DNA from: an uncultured Poribacteria bacterium
Lineage (GTDB): Bacteria > Poribacteria > WGA-4E > WGA-3G
Assembly (NCBI GenBank): GCA_958295855.1
Contig: OY282383.1
Location: 874,481-938,480, forward strand
DNA length: 64,000 nt
Direction: 5' to 3'
The position numbers were made by a program, and so were the translations under genes. The notes beneath the pieces were generated by a model. That model was given only the letters and a program-made list of their open reading frames with translations. It made no database searches and was not told where the DNA came from. Positions within the stretch are counted from its first letter, which is position 1, and every line of letters starts with the position of its first letter. Below are positions 50,098 through 60,036 of the stretch, piece after piece.

Positions 50098-50112
50098 ACT
50101 ACTTTGTGCCTA

Positions 50113-52896
50113 CTACTTTAGTCTCATCTGGTGTGGGGCACCCATCGCGGCAGAGATATACGGCCACTCTGTCACGAGGTTGTTGTACGCCGCAGCACTC
50201 GACGCATCGCCACGCACCTCATAGTACGCATACAAGACGCGCGCCAAACGTTTCGCAGACTCCGAATCGCGCATCGCACGCGCAACTGCGGCACAGCCCA
50301 AAATACCACCGCTGTGCTCTACGCCAGAAAGATGCCACATCATCCGCAGACACCCCTCCCACGCTGTCATTTCTTCGCGATTGTCACGCTCAGCGTATTC
50401 TTCCGCTCGCAACAGCCGAACCTTGCCGCGCGCCGCAATGAGCACTCTGTCGTGCAGCGCGGCGATGTCTATATCCTTCGCCTTTGAAAGCCCCTCTGCA
50501 TCCCCGAAGTTGCCCGCCATGTACCCGTGCTGCTGCAGCCACGTCAAACAGAATTGACTCTCCGCATCCAGCTCGCCTGTCTCTTTTTCATGGTAGGCGG
50601 TGATTTCGTTGTTGATGTGCATGAGTGCCTCGCGGATTGGCACGATCTCACCACTGATTCGCATCACTTTGCTATAGCGGGAGTAGACCTCCATGCCGGG
50701 GCCGATGGCGGCTTGCGCCAAATCGACCGGTCTGATGTTTGTGATGCGCGTGAGTCTGTCAAGTTCGCGGGGCATCTCTTTTTTTAGTGCTTGTAGAAAT
50801 TCGTTGCGGGTTATAGTAGGGGCCTCTTCATCGCGAGGCCGGCACACTAACACAACAGAAGAGGCCAGCGCGTTTCTCTGTCCGTGAAAACCACTAGTCT
50901 GCTCTGTGCGCATGGGCCAAGTGCTGATTATTTTAAAGCCTGCGTTGACGGTTGCTGTGAGCATTGTCTCCCAGCCGGTGGAGGTTTTTCCATCCTGTTC
51001 CTCTTCCTGCTGTTTGTAAGCGTAAAAGATGGAGGAGGGGAACTCGTCTGAGCAGTGTTGCCGCATCCGCAGCAGGGCTTTGCTGAGCAGTTCCTCAAAC
51101 CTCCGCGGGGGGTCTTCAAATCGTGCCGGAATGGCGACTATCTCTTCTTCCTTGGGCGTCATCATGCCGGCAAACAGGTCTGGATAGACATCACGAAGCA
51201 AGGGGCGTATCCAGACATAGAAGAAGTCGGAGAGATCTGCGTAGTCAATATTATCGTAATAGGGCGGATCTGTAATAAAAACGGGCATATCCTGAGCATG
51301 CGGCGTAGTACATACATCCGCCTGATACGCTTCTCCAGTGTTTGCTGAGACGGGCAAATTCTCAACAACCTTTGCAATCCACGCTATCTGCGCCATCCAG
51401 TTTTGCGTTGAGTTAGAGAACGGATTCGCCTCGGCGAAGTCCCACGTCATTGGAAGGGCTTGGCGTGCAAAAACCATCCGGATGCTCTCGCCTTGGTTTT
51501 GCCAACGGGTGAAACGACAACCACTCTCAGCAGTTTTGTCAACAGCAAGGGACAGGTAAGTGCAAACCGCATCCGCATATCTTTTTCCCGCACCATCCTG
51601 GGTAATCTGATTGCGAACCTCAGATAGCAAGTCGCTGAAAGTATTTAGTGTCGTGAGTTGTCGCTCGGTGAAGAGTTGATGCCACTGGGTAATTCCATAC
51701 CCGCGGCCACTTACCAAAGTTGGATTATTGGGCATTGCCGGCCGAGGTTTCCACTCGGGTTTTGCCGATAGAGAAACGCGGGTATGCGCATCGGTTGGGG
51801 GTAGAAAAAGTTTCTGGCGGTTGCCTTCGGCAACTATCGCTGTATTTATCTCTCCGATTTTGCCCGCTTTCGCTTGCTCTCGAACATAAGGCAACTTGAC
51901 AGCACTCCCGCACGCAAAGCAGTAGGCACCTGTTCGGCTGACTGTAGGCTTCGGCACGCCTTCATTATCGGTTTGCACAACCCATGACATCGTGTTCGAT
52001 TCTCTGTCGACAACAGGCTTTGTCCAATGCTCATTACCTTTCTTTCTTGAGAGTTGGAAGGTTGTCATCAGCGGCATCTGGAGTCCACACGCGGGGTTGA
52101 TACAGGGGATCGTGCGCGCCCATAGCCACCCCACGACAGTCGCAGTTATACCTGTGGGCAATTCCACGGGTGGATAGAGATGTCCGATGCGTTTGTGTGC
52201 TTCCTCACGCATCCACGCACCATAGTAGCGGATGTCGGATGCCAAGCCTGCGGTGCCTTTCCACGGCACACGCGTCTTGCTTTTACCTGTGCCGGTGAAC
52301 ATTCCCATCGGATCGGCATCTGGATGGACCGGTTTCTGGTTGTGAAACGTCGGCGGCAATTCAATCATCGCCTTGTTGAGCAGCACGGGCAGCGGATTTA
52401 GATCGGAGGCGCGTGCGCGTAATCCCAGGCGTTGTGCCTCAAGCGGGATGGAGCCTCCCCCACAAAACGGATCATAGATTGCGGGGCAATGGTCGCGGAG
52501 GTACTGTAGGACTGCCGCCGGATCTCTTTCGAACCGCTGGCGACAAGCCGTTAGGTCTTCGGCGTTGTTGCGTGCGACAGAGATTGCAATTTCACGGCGT
52601 GCCTCTGCCAAGAGATTTTCGTCGGTGCTATTTTTCCAGATGACAAGTCTCCGGAGGAGGTGATGGAGTCGGTTTCGTTCTGCGTTCTGCTCGGGTTCGG
52701 TTGGGAACTCGTCTATGCATTCGGAAGGGTCGTCCACCATGCTGGCGAAGATGACTGCGCGGCATGCGGCGAGGGGCCGGCGTGCCCAGTAACGGTGCAG
52801 TGTTGAGGGGTGTCCATGCGTCAGCAAAGCGTCTTTTGCAGACTCTTCGTTGATAGCTTGGAGCGGTATATTTACCTCAATGAGTTTTTTGCGCAT
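50113..52896 (-). CDS. DUF1156-family DNA methylase (large, orphan)
   Basis: I chose the ATG at 52896 (MRKKLIEVNIPLQAINEESA) for its GGGGAG site and the conserved DUF1156 opening; 927 residues result. The N-terminal HPSTLHRYWARRPLAACRAV motif, a motif I in YDPFCGGGSIPLEAQRLGL near residue 145 and the motif IV VFITDPPYYDNIDYADLSDF near 535 define this large class of adenine-specific methylases. Paired cysteines at about 265 and 325 suggest a zinc site. Relatives often sit with DUF499 ATPase and helicase genes in phage-defence clusters; none is adjacent here. Its role could be orphan methylation. Confidence 0.85.
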   Translation of the reverse strand: MRKKLIEVNIPLQAINEESAKDALLTHGHPSTLHRYWARRPLAACRAVIFASMVDDPSECIDEFPTEPEQNAERNRLHHLLRRLVIWKNSTDENLLAEARREIAISVARNNAEDLTACRQRFERDPAAVLQYLRDHCPAIYDPFCGGGSIPLEAQRLGLRARASDLNPLPVLLNKAMIELPPTFHNQKPVHPDADPMGMFTGTGKSKTRVPWKGTAGLASDIRYYGAWMREEAHKRIGHLYPPVELPTGITATVVGWLWARTIPCINPACGLQMPLMTTFQLSRKKGNEHWTKPVVDRESNTMSWVVQTDNEGVPKPTVSRTGAYCFACGSAVKLPYVREQAKAGKIGEINTAIVAEGNRQKLFLPPTDAHTRVSLSAKPEWKPRPAMPNNPTLVSGRGYGITQWHQLFTERQLTTLNTFSDLLSEVRNQITQDGAGKRYADAVCTYLSLAVDKTAESGCRFTRWQNQGESIRMVFARQALPMTWDFAEANPFSNSTQNWMAQIAWIAKVVENLPVSANTGEAYQADVCTTPHAQDMPVFITDPPYYDNIDYADLSDFFYVWIRPLLRDVYPDLFAGMMTPKEEEIVAIPARFEDPPRRFEELLSKALLRMRQHCSDEFPSSIFYAYKQQEEEQDGKTSTGWETMLTATVNAGFKIISTWPMRTEQTSGFHGQRNALASSVVLVCRPRDEEAPTITRNEFLQALKKEMPRELDRLTRITNIRPVDLAQAAIGPGMEVYSRYSKVMRISGEIVPIREALMHINNEITAYHEKETGELDAESQFCLTWLQQHGYMAGNFGDAEGLSKAKDIDIAALHDRVLIAARGKVRLLRAEEYAERDNREEMTAWEGCLRMMWHLSGVEHSGGILGCAAVARAMRDSESAKRLARVLYAYYEVRGDASSAAAYNNLVTEWPYISAAMGAPHQMRLK

Positions 52897-52957
52897 AATA
52901 TTAATCTCCCCGCGCAGGGCGCAGGGCGTATAAACCCTAGTTGTCATAGTGCTTTAG

Positions 52958-54604
52958 TTACTGATTGTTCAGACCCCACACGATAAACGGAGCGAGTTTC
53001 GCCAGTACCTCAAGCGGTGTCTCTTTCTCTGAGAGCGTCGCTTTCAACACTGCCTCATTTCTACGGACAGAGAGCCAGGCGAGAAGCGGGGAAATTTCTT
53101 TGGATGTTGCAAGCAGCATGTCTGCAGGCGGGACACCATTTCTTGATTCTAACACCCTGGCTAAGTTCATAAGCACAACTGCTGTGGGAGTCTTTGGCAC
53201 CTGTTTTAAGTAGGAGGGCTTCTTTTTCTCCTTAATTCCATCAACAATGGCATGCATCTGCTCTTCTGAAAAACTCAAGCAAAACAGGCCGTCTGTGTTG
53301 CCGTAGTAGATATTCGACGCGAAGGTTGATACCGCCGTGCCTTTATACTCTGTTTGAGAGACAGAAGCATTTTGCAAGTTAGAGACGCTGTTGCCAAGCT
53401 GATTCCATTTCCGCTGGTTACGGGAATTGAAGATTAATCCGCCGTGTGTTTCTACGCCCGCAGCATCCATCTCAAAGGGAGCATCAAAACTAATATCAAG
53501 GCTATCCAAGGCACTCGGGTCAAACTGAGTTAGATCAGATACCGCCAGAGCAATTTCACCGGTCAGCCCTGCGATAACATCTTCTTCCAAATTGAGGTTC
53601 AACATCCCTTCAAGAAACGAGATAAACGCGTAGGTTTCACCTGTTCCCTTTTCATCAAGTTCGGTCTGCACGATGTGCCATATACCTTCTAATACCACCG
53701 GGGCTGCGGCTACAAACAGATCTTCGTTACCTGACAAACCGTTGAGCGTTCTCAACCGCGCGCCCTCTTTCAGAAAAAGCCCTATTTTATTCTCTGAAAG
53801 ACTCGGATTGAGGTGCGCGTGAATTTCGAGTGCTGGTGCAACTTCAAGGACATTGAGCTGTACAAACAGCGTTTCAAAAGCGGCGAGTTGCCTCCGTTCC
53901 GCCCCACTCAATTCTCTAATCCGTGGCAAGGCTTGTTGAACATTAACATACCCGCCAACCTGCCCCGAGCCCAACTTTTTGTATGCTTTGGCAAATTCCT
54001 TATTCTTTCCAAGAGAAAGGGATCTTTTTTTGTAGGTATCTATCAGCGTTTCAAAACTACCCGCCCCGATGCCAACCACAAGAAATTCACTCACAAATCC
54101 GTAGGTAATCGGCTGTTGTGGTAATTCAAGAATGCTGTATTGAACTTTGCGGTATTTCCCTGCGTCAGGTTTCAATGTACCTTCAGACATACCCATTATG
54201 CCTGTGGCGATTTTAGCAAGCCGTTGGAGTTCGCCGAGGTTTCCGCCCGAATGCACAATTATCCCTGCCTGAATGTCACCTGCACCATTTTCCCACATTG
54301 CGAAACCCGTTTGGTACCCTATCGTCCCAAGCAGTCCCGATAGATTCGTGCCAAACATCCCCATTCCCATTGTCATCCCTTGATTCATCTCCGCCACTTC
54401 CGAGGAGGTGTTCGCCAAAAGAGCCTGCACCTTCGCCCAGTTTTCAGACATCTCGATCTCCGCGTAGACCTCGTCTATATCTTGTAGTTGTAGATAAACA
54501 AAACTATCCCCGGGGATGAAATCTTTAACTTTTGCGGCATTCGCGGAAAAAGAGATGCCAACGAGGAAGAAGATAAAAAGCGTTGTTTGCAATTTTCGTT
54601 TCAT
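52958..54604 (-). CDS. Secreted DUF3352-like protein
   Basis: The 548-residue protein starts MKRKLQTTLFIFFLVGISFS with a signal peptide to about residue 23, then KVKDFIPGDSFVYLQLQDID, the opening typical of DUF3352 proteins (a start about chain-like periplasmic proteins of unknown function). The body is a set of beta/alpha units such as FLVVGIGAGSFETLIDTY and LFVAAAPVVLEGIW. I do not know its role. It lies between the methylase and the symporter on the same strand, and the gap of 48 bp to the symporter suggests cotranscription. Confidence 0.65.
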   Translation of the reverse strand: MKRKLQTTLFIFFLVGISFSANAAKVKDFIPGDSFVYLQLQDIDEVYAEIEMSENWAKVQALLANTSSEVAEMNQGMTMGMGMFGTNLSGLLGTIGYQTGFAMWENGAGDIQAGIIVHSGGNLGELQRLAKIATGIMGMSEGTLKPDAGKYRKVQYSILELPQQPITYGFVSEFLVVGIGAGSFETLIDTYKKRSLSLGKNKEFAKAYKKLGSGQVGGYVNVQQALPRIRELSGAERRQLAAFETLFVQLNVLEVAPALEIHAHLNPSLSENKIGLFLKEGARLRTLNGLSGNEDLFVAAAPVVLEGIWHIVQTELDEKGTGETYAFISFLEGMLNLNLEEDVIAGLTGEIALAVSDLTQFDPSALDSLDISFDAPFEMDAAGVETHGGLIFNSRNQRKWNQLGNSVSNLQNASVSQTEYKGTAVSTFASNIYYGNTDGLFCLSFSEEQMHAIVDGIKEKKKPSYLKQVPKTPTAVVLMNLARVLESRNGVPPADMLLATSKEISPLLAWLSVRRNEAVLKATLSEKETPLEVLAKLAPFIVWGLNNQ

Positions 54605-54652
54605 GAGAATTCCCTCAATGCGCGCGTGGAAAGCGCGCCGACATGTGCTTTG

Positions 54653-56350
54653 TTAAGGCACCCGAATGTCATCAACCAATGCCTGCACCTCAGCAGGTGG
54701 GGGCGGTGTCACAGCTGCCACACCGATGGCGACAATGAAGTTTAGCGCCATGCCGAGTGTGCCGATACCCTCAGGCGAAATACCCCACCACCAATTCTCA
54801 GGTGTATTCAGTGCCGGGTTGATAAATTTGAAATAGATGATATACGCTGCTGTAAAGGTGATACCGACAATCATACCACTGACTGCGCCTGCCTTGTTCA
54901 TACGTTTAGAGAAAATGCCCATCACAATTGCAGGGAAGAATGAGCTCGCCGCGAGCCCGAAAGCGAACGCTACAACCGGGGCGACAAAGTCCGGCGGATT
55001 TATCCCGAAATATCCCGCGATACAGACAGCAACGCCTGCCGCAATTCGCGCGGCAATTAATTCCCTTTTCTCACTTAACGTTGGGACAATCGCGCCCTTG
55101 AGCAGATCGTGCGCGACTGCCGTGGAGATGACGAGGAGCAAACCCGCGGCAGTGGACAACGCCGCCGCCAAACCGCCCGCGGCAACTAACCCGACAACCC
55201 AGTTGGGGAGCTTCGCAATCTCAGGATTCGCCAATACCATGATGTCCCGGTCAATTTCAAGTTCATTTTGCACATCTGATTTTGGGCCACGGTACTGAAT
55301 TTTCCCATCGCCATTCACATCGTTGAACGTAATCAGCCCTGTTGCCTCCCAATTCCGAAACCACGTCGGGACATCTTCATATTTAACATCTGTGAGCTCG
55401 CCGTTCTGTTCATATCTGACAGTTTTGAGGAGGTTCGTTCGCGCAAAGACAGCCACAGCGGGGGCGGTTGTATAGAGAATCGCGATGAACAGCAACGCCC
55501 ATCCTGCCGAAATTCGTGCCTCAGATGCTTTTCGTACCGTGTAAAAGCGAATAATCACGTGCGGAAGCCCGGCTGTGCCTAACATCAATGCCGCCGTAAT
55601 GAAAAAGACATCAATCGTCGTCTTGCTTCCGTCTGTGTATCGGTTAAAGCCGAGTGCCTCATTGAGTCCATTGAGCCGGTCCAGCAGGTACATGCCAGAG
55701 CCGTCCGCAATCTTCGCGCCCAACCCCAACTGCGGAATTGCATGGCCGGTAATCAAGATAGAAATAAAAATTGCAGGCACGAGATACGCAAAGATCAGCA
55801 CACAGTATTGTGCCACCTGCGTATAAGTAATGCCTTTCATTCCGCCGAGCACCGCGTAAAAGAACACGATTCCCATACCGATAAGGACACCCGTTTCAAC
55901 ACTGACGCTCAGAAACCGGGAGAAGACAATGCCGACACCGCGCATCTGCCCTGCAACGTAAGTGAATGAGACAAACACCGCGCACACGACAGCAACAATC
56001 CGAGCCAATTGCGAATAATACCTGTCACCTACGAAATCTGGTACCGTATACTTGCCGAATTTGCGGAGGTAGGGTGCCAATAGCAACGCGAGCAATACGT
56101 AGCCGCCTGTCCATCCAAGCAGATAGACAGAGCCGTCGCGTCCCATAAAGGAAATCATCCCCGCCATTGCGATAAAAGAGGCCGCGCTCATCCAATCCGC
56201 AGCCGTTGCCATCCCGTTCACAATCGGATGTACATTGCTGCCGGCAACGTAGAAATCCCCGGTTGAGCGTGCCTTGGACCAGAGTGCCACGCCGATATAC
56301 AACGCGAAGGAAAGTGCCACCATCACGAAAGTCCATGCTTGTACGTTCAT
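54653..56350 (-). CDS. Na+/solute symporter (SSS family, acetate-permease-like)
   Basis: The 565-residue protein has about 13 membrane segments and the SSS pattern (GMATAADWMSAASFIAMAGM near residue 48, AAALSTAAGLLLVISTAVAH near 400). It resembles cation/acetate symporters (ActP), with an extra hydrophilic loop around residues 310-375 (DVNGDGKIQY). It imports a small carboxylate with Na+. It overlaps functionally with the DUF4212 subunit encoded 2 bp upstream, the normal pairing for this class. Confidence 0.9.
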   Translation of the reverse strand: MNVQAWTFVMVALSFALYIGVALWSKARSTGDFYVAGSNVHPIVNGMATAADWMSAASFIAMAGMISFMGRDGSVYLLGWTGGYVLLALLLAPYLRKFGKYTVPDFVGDRYYSQLARIVAVVCAVFVSFTYVAGQMRGVGIVFSRFLSVSVETGVLIGMGIVFFYAVLGGMKGITYTQVAQYCVLIFAYLVPAIFISILITGHAIPQLGLGAKIADGSGMYLLDRLNGLNEALGFNRYTDGSKTTIDVFFITAALMLGTAGLPHVIIRFYTVRKASEARISAGWALLFIAILYTTAPAVAVFARTNLLKTVRYEQNGELTDVKYEDVPTWFRNWEATGLITFNDVNGDGKIQYRGPKSDVQNELEIDRDIMVLANPEIAKLPNWVVGLVAAGGLAAALSTAAGLLLVISTAVAHDLLKGAIVPTLSEKRELIAARIAAGVAVCIAGYFGINPPDFVAPVVAFAFGLAASSFFPAIVMGIFSKRMNKAGAVSGMIVGITFTAAYIIYFKFINPALNTPENWWWGISPEGIGTLGMALNFIVAIGVAAVTPPPPAEVQALVDDIRVP

Positions 56351-56352
56351 GC

Positions 56353-56628
56353 TTATTCTGTTTCCTCCGCTTCTTCACCTGTCTGGTATGCTTTGTCCAA
56401 GCGGTTCATCAACGCCGCATAGACAAAAATTAAGCCAACGAAAATCCATATTGATGCTTGTTGGGCAAAATAGAACCCGATGCGATACCCCCCAAACTGG
56501 AGCTTGTCAAGTTGTTCGACAAACACAATTGAGCAGAGATACGATGTGACAAACCAGATGCCGAGTAAGATAGCGAGATATTGCAGATTTTTCCGCCAAT
56601 ACGTACGATTTTTCTCCGATGTTTCCAT
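56353..56628 (-). CDS. DUF4212 small symporter subunit
   Basis: The 91-residue protein has two membrane segments (LAILLGIWFVTSYLCSIVFV and ASIWIFVGLIFVYAALMNRL), matching DUF4212, the small partner of SSS symporters. I chose the ATG at 56628 (AAGGAGGGCAATTG upstream). The symporter gene follows after 2 bp. Confidence 0.9.
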   Translation of the reverse strand: METSEKNRTYWRKNLQYLAILLGIWFVTSYLCSIVFVEQLDKLQFGGYRIGFYFAQQASIWIFVGLIFVYAALMNRLDKAYQTGEEAEETE

Positions 56629-56690
56629 CAATTGCCCTCCTTAGGGAAATCGCTATGACAGGTAAACGCCCGATATGTCCTTTAATTTTA

Positions 56691-56719
56691 ATTGTATCGT
56701 AATTTCGGATATTTGTCAA
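56691..56719 (-). promoter_or_regulatory. Promoter of the DUF4212-symporter operon
   Basis: On the minus strand TTGACA and TACAAT are separated by 17 bp, 63 bp upstream of the start. Confidence 0.75.
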
Positions 56720-56759
56720 CTACGGAATATGCCTACAGTAGGGATTTTTGGTTTTTGGG

Positions 56760-58379
56760 TTATTGCGATGAGGGCGCTTCTTGTATCACGGGAATCACGT
56801 AACTCCGCAGCCCCACCCCATCTATCGTTTCTGTTTCTACCCGCGGCTCTGGATTCCTTCGATGATCGAAAACGACGTAGTATCCCTGCAAAGTGCCCTC
56901 TAATTTGAGATAGGCGGCGAGCTGCTTTTTTCCTGCCTGATAGCGGATGTCACCTCGCCAAATCTTTGTTTCAACGATGTATTTGCGCCCCTTGTGTGTG
57001 ATGAGCAGATCCATTCTGCCTCGGCCTGTCGCGACTTCAAAGGACATGACTCCGCCCACGCCCCGCGCGAACAGGTCGAGATAGGTGAGGAGGAGGTGTC
57101 TGCCCACGGATTCTTGTGGCGTATCTGGCACCTGTAGGATTTTGAATCCGGCGCGGGCGATGAAGTCCCGGAAATTATCAAGCAGCCGTTCCATGTCTAT
57201 TTGTCCTGCTGCTGTCAGGTATGCCTGAAAGCCTGCGATATTGTCCTCATGGAAGTATTCCCGTTCCAGCCCGTTCATCGTGGGCTTGAACGCCTGCAAG
57301 ATGGTATACAGATAAATTGGGTTGGCAATTTCACACATGCCATCAGGCCCTTCTTTGATAACACCGTAAGTTGCGAGTTCACTGATGAGCTCATCGTGTA
57401 GGTTGAAGCCTACTCCTTCCTCGTAAGACATGATGTCCATCAGGATTCTTTCAAAACGTCTGTCCCTGCGGATATTGGTTGTGAGATGCTCAATGTTGGT
57501 GTTCCTGGCGCGAAGGAGTTGTGTGTGTGCCGTTGTAAAGTGTGCCGGGGTAATCGTCTCTGTTTTCGGAATGTCGAGTTCCGCTGTGAGAATTTGTGCG
57601 AGCCTGTTGACGAGTACCGGCTGACCGGCCGTCTGTTTGTGAATATCGGCGATGACTTCTGGGGCGAAGGCTTGTCCGACTTCGGCGGTATATTGGCCAA
57701 GCAGCCCGCGCACCTGTTCGAGCGTGAAGTTCGGTAGGTTGAACTCATCTTGGATATTGAACGGAGAGACAGACCGGTCGTAGTCGAGCTGCGCGATGCT
57801 CTTGACTCCCACAATACCGACACTGTAGGGACATTGCATCTCCCCAGAGAGATAAATCTGGCGAAGTGCATACAGGAAATCGCTCACAATAGTCCGCGGG
57901 ATGCCATCAAATTCGTCAATGAGAAGCACAACCCTCTTGAAAGCGGGTACCTGCTTGTGAGAATTGCTGTCCAACAAACTTCCGAGCTGCTGAAAAAACA
58001 GCAGCATTGAAAAATCATCAGTTAACGTTGTGTTCTCCAAAAACTGCGTTAACGCTTCAGAAGGCGCGCCGCCGCGTTTTTGGAAAACACTCTCGATTTG
58101 CATGCACATCAGTCGGTAGAGCCGGGCGTAAAAAGTGGCGGGCGAGGCACTGCGCATCACTTGAAAATCCAATTGAATCGGGAAATAGGTTGGATGCTCT
58201 TCTGTGAGTGCCGCAAGTGCCAATCGAAAAAAGGTCGTCTTGCCGGTCTGGCGCGGTGCGAAGAGCACAATGTACTTGCCATCTTTGACGCGGTTGGTGA
58301 AATCCACGCTCTCCTCGGTGCGGGGAACAACATAATACTCTTCAGGGTAAACGCGACCTTCGGTGCCAAAACGTCTCAT
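56760..58379 (-). CDS. AAA ATPase / PD-(D/E)xK nuclease-superfamily protein, copy 1
   Basis: The 539-residue protein has an AAA-like ATPase domain with Walker A APRQTGKTTF near residue 41 and Walker B VVLLIDEFDGIP near 150. A winged-helix region follows, and a C-terminal PD-(D/E)xK-like domain has GRMDLLITHKGRKYIVETKI near 475. Such ATP-binding proteins with a nuclease-like tail are common in large free-living bacteria; their biochemical role is unknown. It is nearly identical to the gene upstream (58419-60011) in residues 1-51 and from about 190 to the end, but the segment in between differs strongly and is 9 residues longer. Confidence 0.8.
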   Translation of the reverse strand: MRRFGTEGRVYPEEYYVVPRTEESVDFTNRVKDGKYIVLFAPRQTGKTTFFRLALAALTEEHPTYFPIQLDFQVMRSASPATFYARLYRLMCMQIESVFQKRGGAPSEALTQFLENTTLTDDFSMLLFFQQLGSLLDSNSHKQVPAFKRVVLLIDEFDGIPRTIVSDFLYALRQIYLSGEMQCPYSVGIVGVKSIAQLDYDRSVSPFNIQDEFNLPNFTLEQVRGLLGQYTAEVGQAFAPEVIADIHKQTAGQPVLVNRLAQILTAELDIPKTETITPAHFTTAHTQLLRARNTNIEHLTTNIRRDRRFERILMDIMSYEEGVGFNLHDELISELATYGVIKEGPDGMCEIANPIYLYTILQAFKPTMNGLEREYFHEDNIAGFQAYLTAAGQIDMERLLDNFRDFIARAGFKILQVPDTPQESVGRHLLLTYLDLFARGVGGVMSFEVATGRGRMDLLITHKGRKYIVETKIWRGDIRYQAGKKQLAAYLKLEGTLQGYYVVFDHRRNPEPRVETETIDGVGLRSYVIPVIQEAPSSQ

Positions 58380-58404
58380 TTTCCGCTCCTAGTTCTCAAA
58401 ATCC

Positions 58405-58422
58405 GCTGGGGGAGTATATCAC
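58405..58422 (+). mobile_element. IS200/IS605-type right-end relic at the gene duplication joint
   Basis: GCTGGGGGAGTATATCAC is identical to the last 18 bp of the element at 5043-5491. It lies between the two ATPase copies, and its final bases provide the TGA stop codon of copy 2. Confidence 0.6.
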
Positions 58423-60011
58423 TGTGATGAGGGCGGCTCTTGTATCACGGGAATCACGTAACTCCGCAGCCCCACCCCATCTATCGTTTCTGTTTCTACC
58501 CGCGGCTCTGGATTCCTTCGATGATCGAAAACGACATAGTATCCCTGCAAAGTGCCCTCTAATTTGAGATAGGCGGCGAGCTGCTTTTTTCCTGCCTGAT
58601 AGCGGCTCTCACCTCGCCAAATCTTTGTTTCAACGATGTATTTTCGCCCCTTGTGTGTGATGAGCAGATCCATTCTGCCTCGGCCTGTCGTGACTTCAAA
58701 GGACATGACGCCGCCCACGCCCCGCGCGAACAGGTCGAGATAGGTGAGGAGGAGGTGTCTGCCCACGGATTCTTGTGGCGTATCCGGCACCTGTAATATT
58801 TTGAATCCGGCGCGGGCGATAAAGTCCCGGAAGTTATCAAGCAGCCGTTCCATGTCTATTTGTCCCGTGGTAGTCAGGTATGCCTGAAAGCCTGCGATAT
58901 TGTCCTCATGGAAGTATTCCCGTTCAAGCCCGTTCATCGTGGGCTTGAACGCCTGCAAGATGGCATACAGATAAATTGGGTTGGCAATTTCACACATGCC
59001 CTCAGGCCCTTCTTTGATAACACCGTAAGTTGCGAGTTCACTGATGAGCTCATCGTGTAGGTTGAAGCCTACTCCTTCCTCGTAAGACATGATGTCCATC
59101 AGGATTCTTTCAAAACGTCTATCCCTGCGGATATTGGTTGTGAGATGCTCAATGTTGGTGTTCCTGCCGCGAAGGAGTTGTGTGTGTGCCGTTGTAAAGT
59201 GTGCCGGGGTAATCGTCTCTGTTTTCGGAATGTCGAGTTCCGCTGTGAGAATTTGCGCGAGCCTGTTGACGAGTACCGGTTGTCCTGCAGTCTGTTTGTG
59301 AATATCGGCGATGACTTCTGGGGCGAAGGCTTGTCCGACTTCGGCGGTATATTGGCCAAGCAGCCCGCGCACCTGTTCAAGCGTGAAGTTCGGTAGGTTG
59401 AACTCATCTTGGATATTGAACGGAGAGATGGACCTGTCGTAGTCGAGCTGCGTGACGCTCTTGACTCCCACAATACCGACACTATGGGGGCATCGAGGCT
59501 TCCCGGCGAGGTAGATGTGGCGGAGGGCATTCAGAAAACCGCGCACTGCAGCTTGCGGGATGCCATCAAACTCGTCAATGATGAGGACAACCCGCTGATG
59601 TGACAGAAAATTGGCGAGGTCTTCAAAGAAATCCATCATCGACACATGCTCGGTTAGCACGGTGTTCGCCAAAAATTGCTTTAGCGTCTCAGGAAGAGCC
59701 CGCCCGCGTGCCTTGAAAACGTTCTCAATTTGCTGGCAAATCTTTTTATACAGATGCGGGTAAAATGCTGACAGAGCATAGTCTTGGTACACGTCAAAAT
59801 TCAATTGGATTGGGAAATAGGTTAGTTCTTCAGCGGCGAGTGTGTGCAGGGCACGTTGAAAGAAGGTTGTCTTGCCGGTCTGGCGCGGTGCGAAGAGCAC
59901 AATGTACTTGCCATCTTTGACGCGGTTGATGAAATCCGCGCTCTCCTCGGTGCGGGGAACAACATAATGCTCTTCAGGGTAAACGCGACCTTCGGTGCCA
60001 AAACGTCTCAT
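58419..60011 (-). CDS. AAA ATPase / PD-(D/E)xK nuclease-superfamily protein, copy 2
   Basis: The 530-residue paralogue of the preceding entry has the same Walker A (APRQTGKTTF), Walker B (VVLIIDEFDGIP) and tail motif (GRMDLLITHKGRKYIVETKI). The C-terminal 340 residues differ from copy 1 at only about nine positions, while residues about 52-190 share less than half. The stop codon lies inside an IS right-end relic. Both copies begin MRRFGTEGRVYPEE and have the same short spacer upstream (TTTCCGCTCCTA), so the duplication included the promoter-proximal region. Confidence 0.8.
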   Translation of the reverse strand: MRRFGTEGRVYPEEHYVVPRTEESADFINRVKDGKYIVLFAPRQTGKTTFFQRALHTLAAEELTYFPIQLNFDVYQDYALSAFYPHLYKKICQQIENVFKARGRALPETLKQFLANTVLTEHVSMMDFFEDLANFLSHQRVVLIIDEFDGIPQAAVRGFLNALRHIYLAGKPRCPHSVGIVGVKSVTQLDYDRSISPFNIQDEFNLPNFTLEQVRGLLGQYTAEVGQAFAPEVIADIHKQTAGQPVLVNRLAQILTAELDIPKTETITPAHFTTAHTQLLRGRNTNIEHLTTNIRRDRRFERILMDIMSYEEGVGFNLHDELISELATYGVIKEGPEGMCEIANPIYLYAILQAFKPTMNGLEREYFHEDNIAGFQAYLTTTGQIDMERLLDNFRDFIARAGFKILQVPDTPQESVGRHLLLTYLDLFARGVGGVMSFEVTTGRGRMDLLITHKGRKYIVETKIWRGESRYQAGKKQLAAYLKLEGTLQGYYVVFDHRRNPEPRVETETIDGVGLRSYVIPVIQEPPSSQ

Positions 60012-60036
60012 TTTCCGCTCCTACGTTGGTAAAAAG

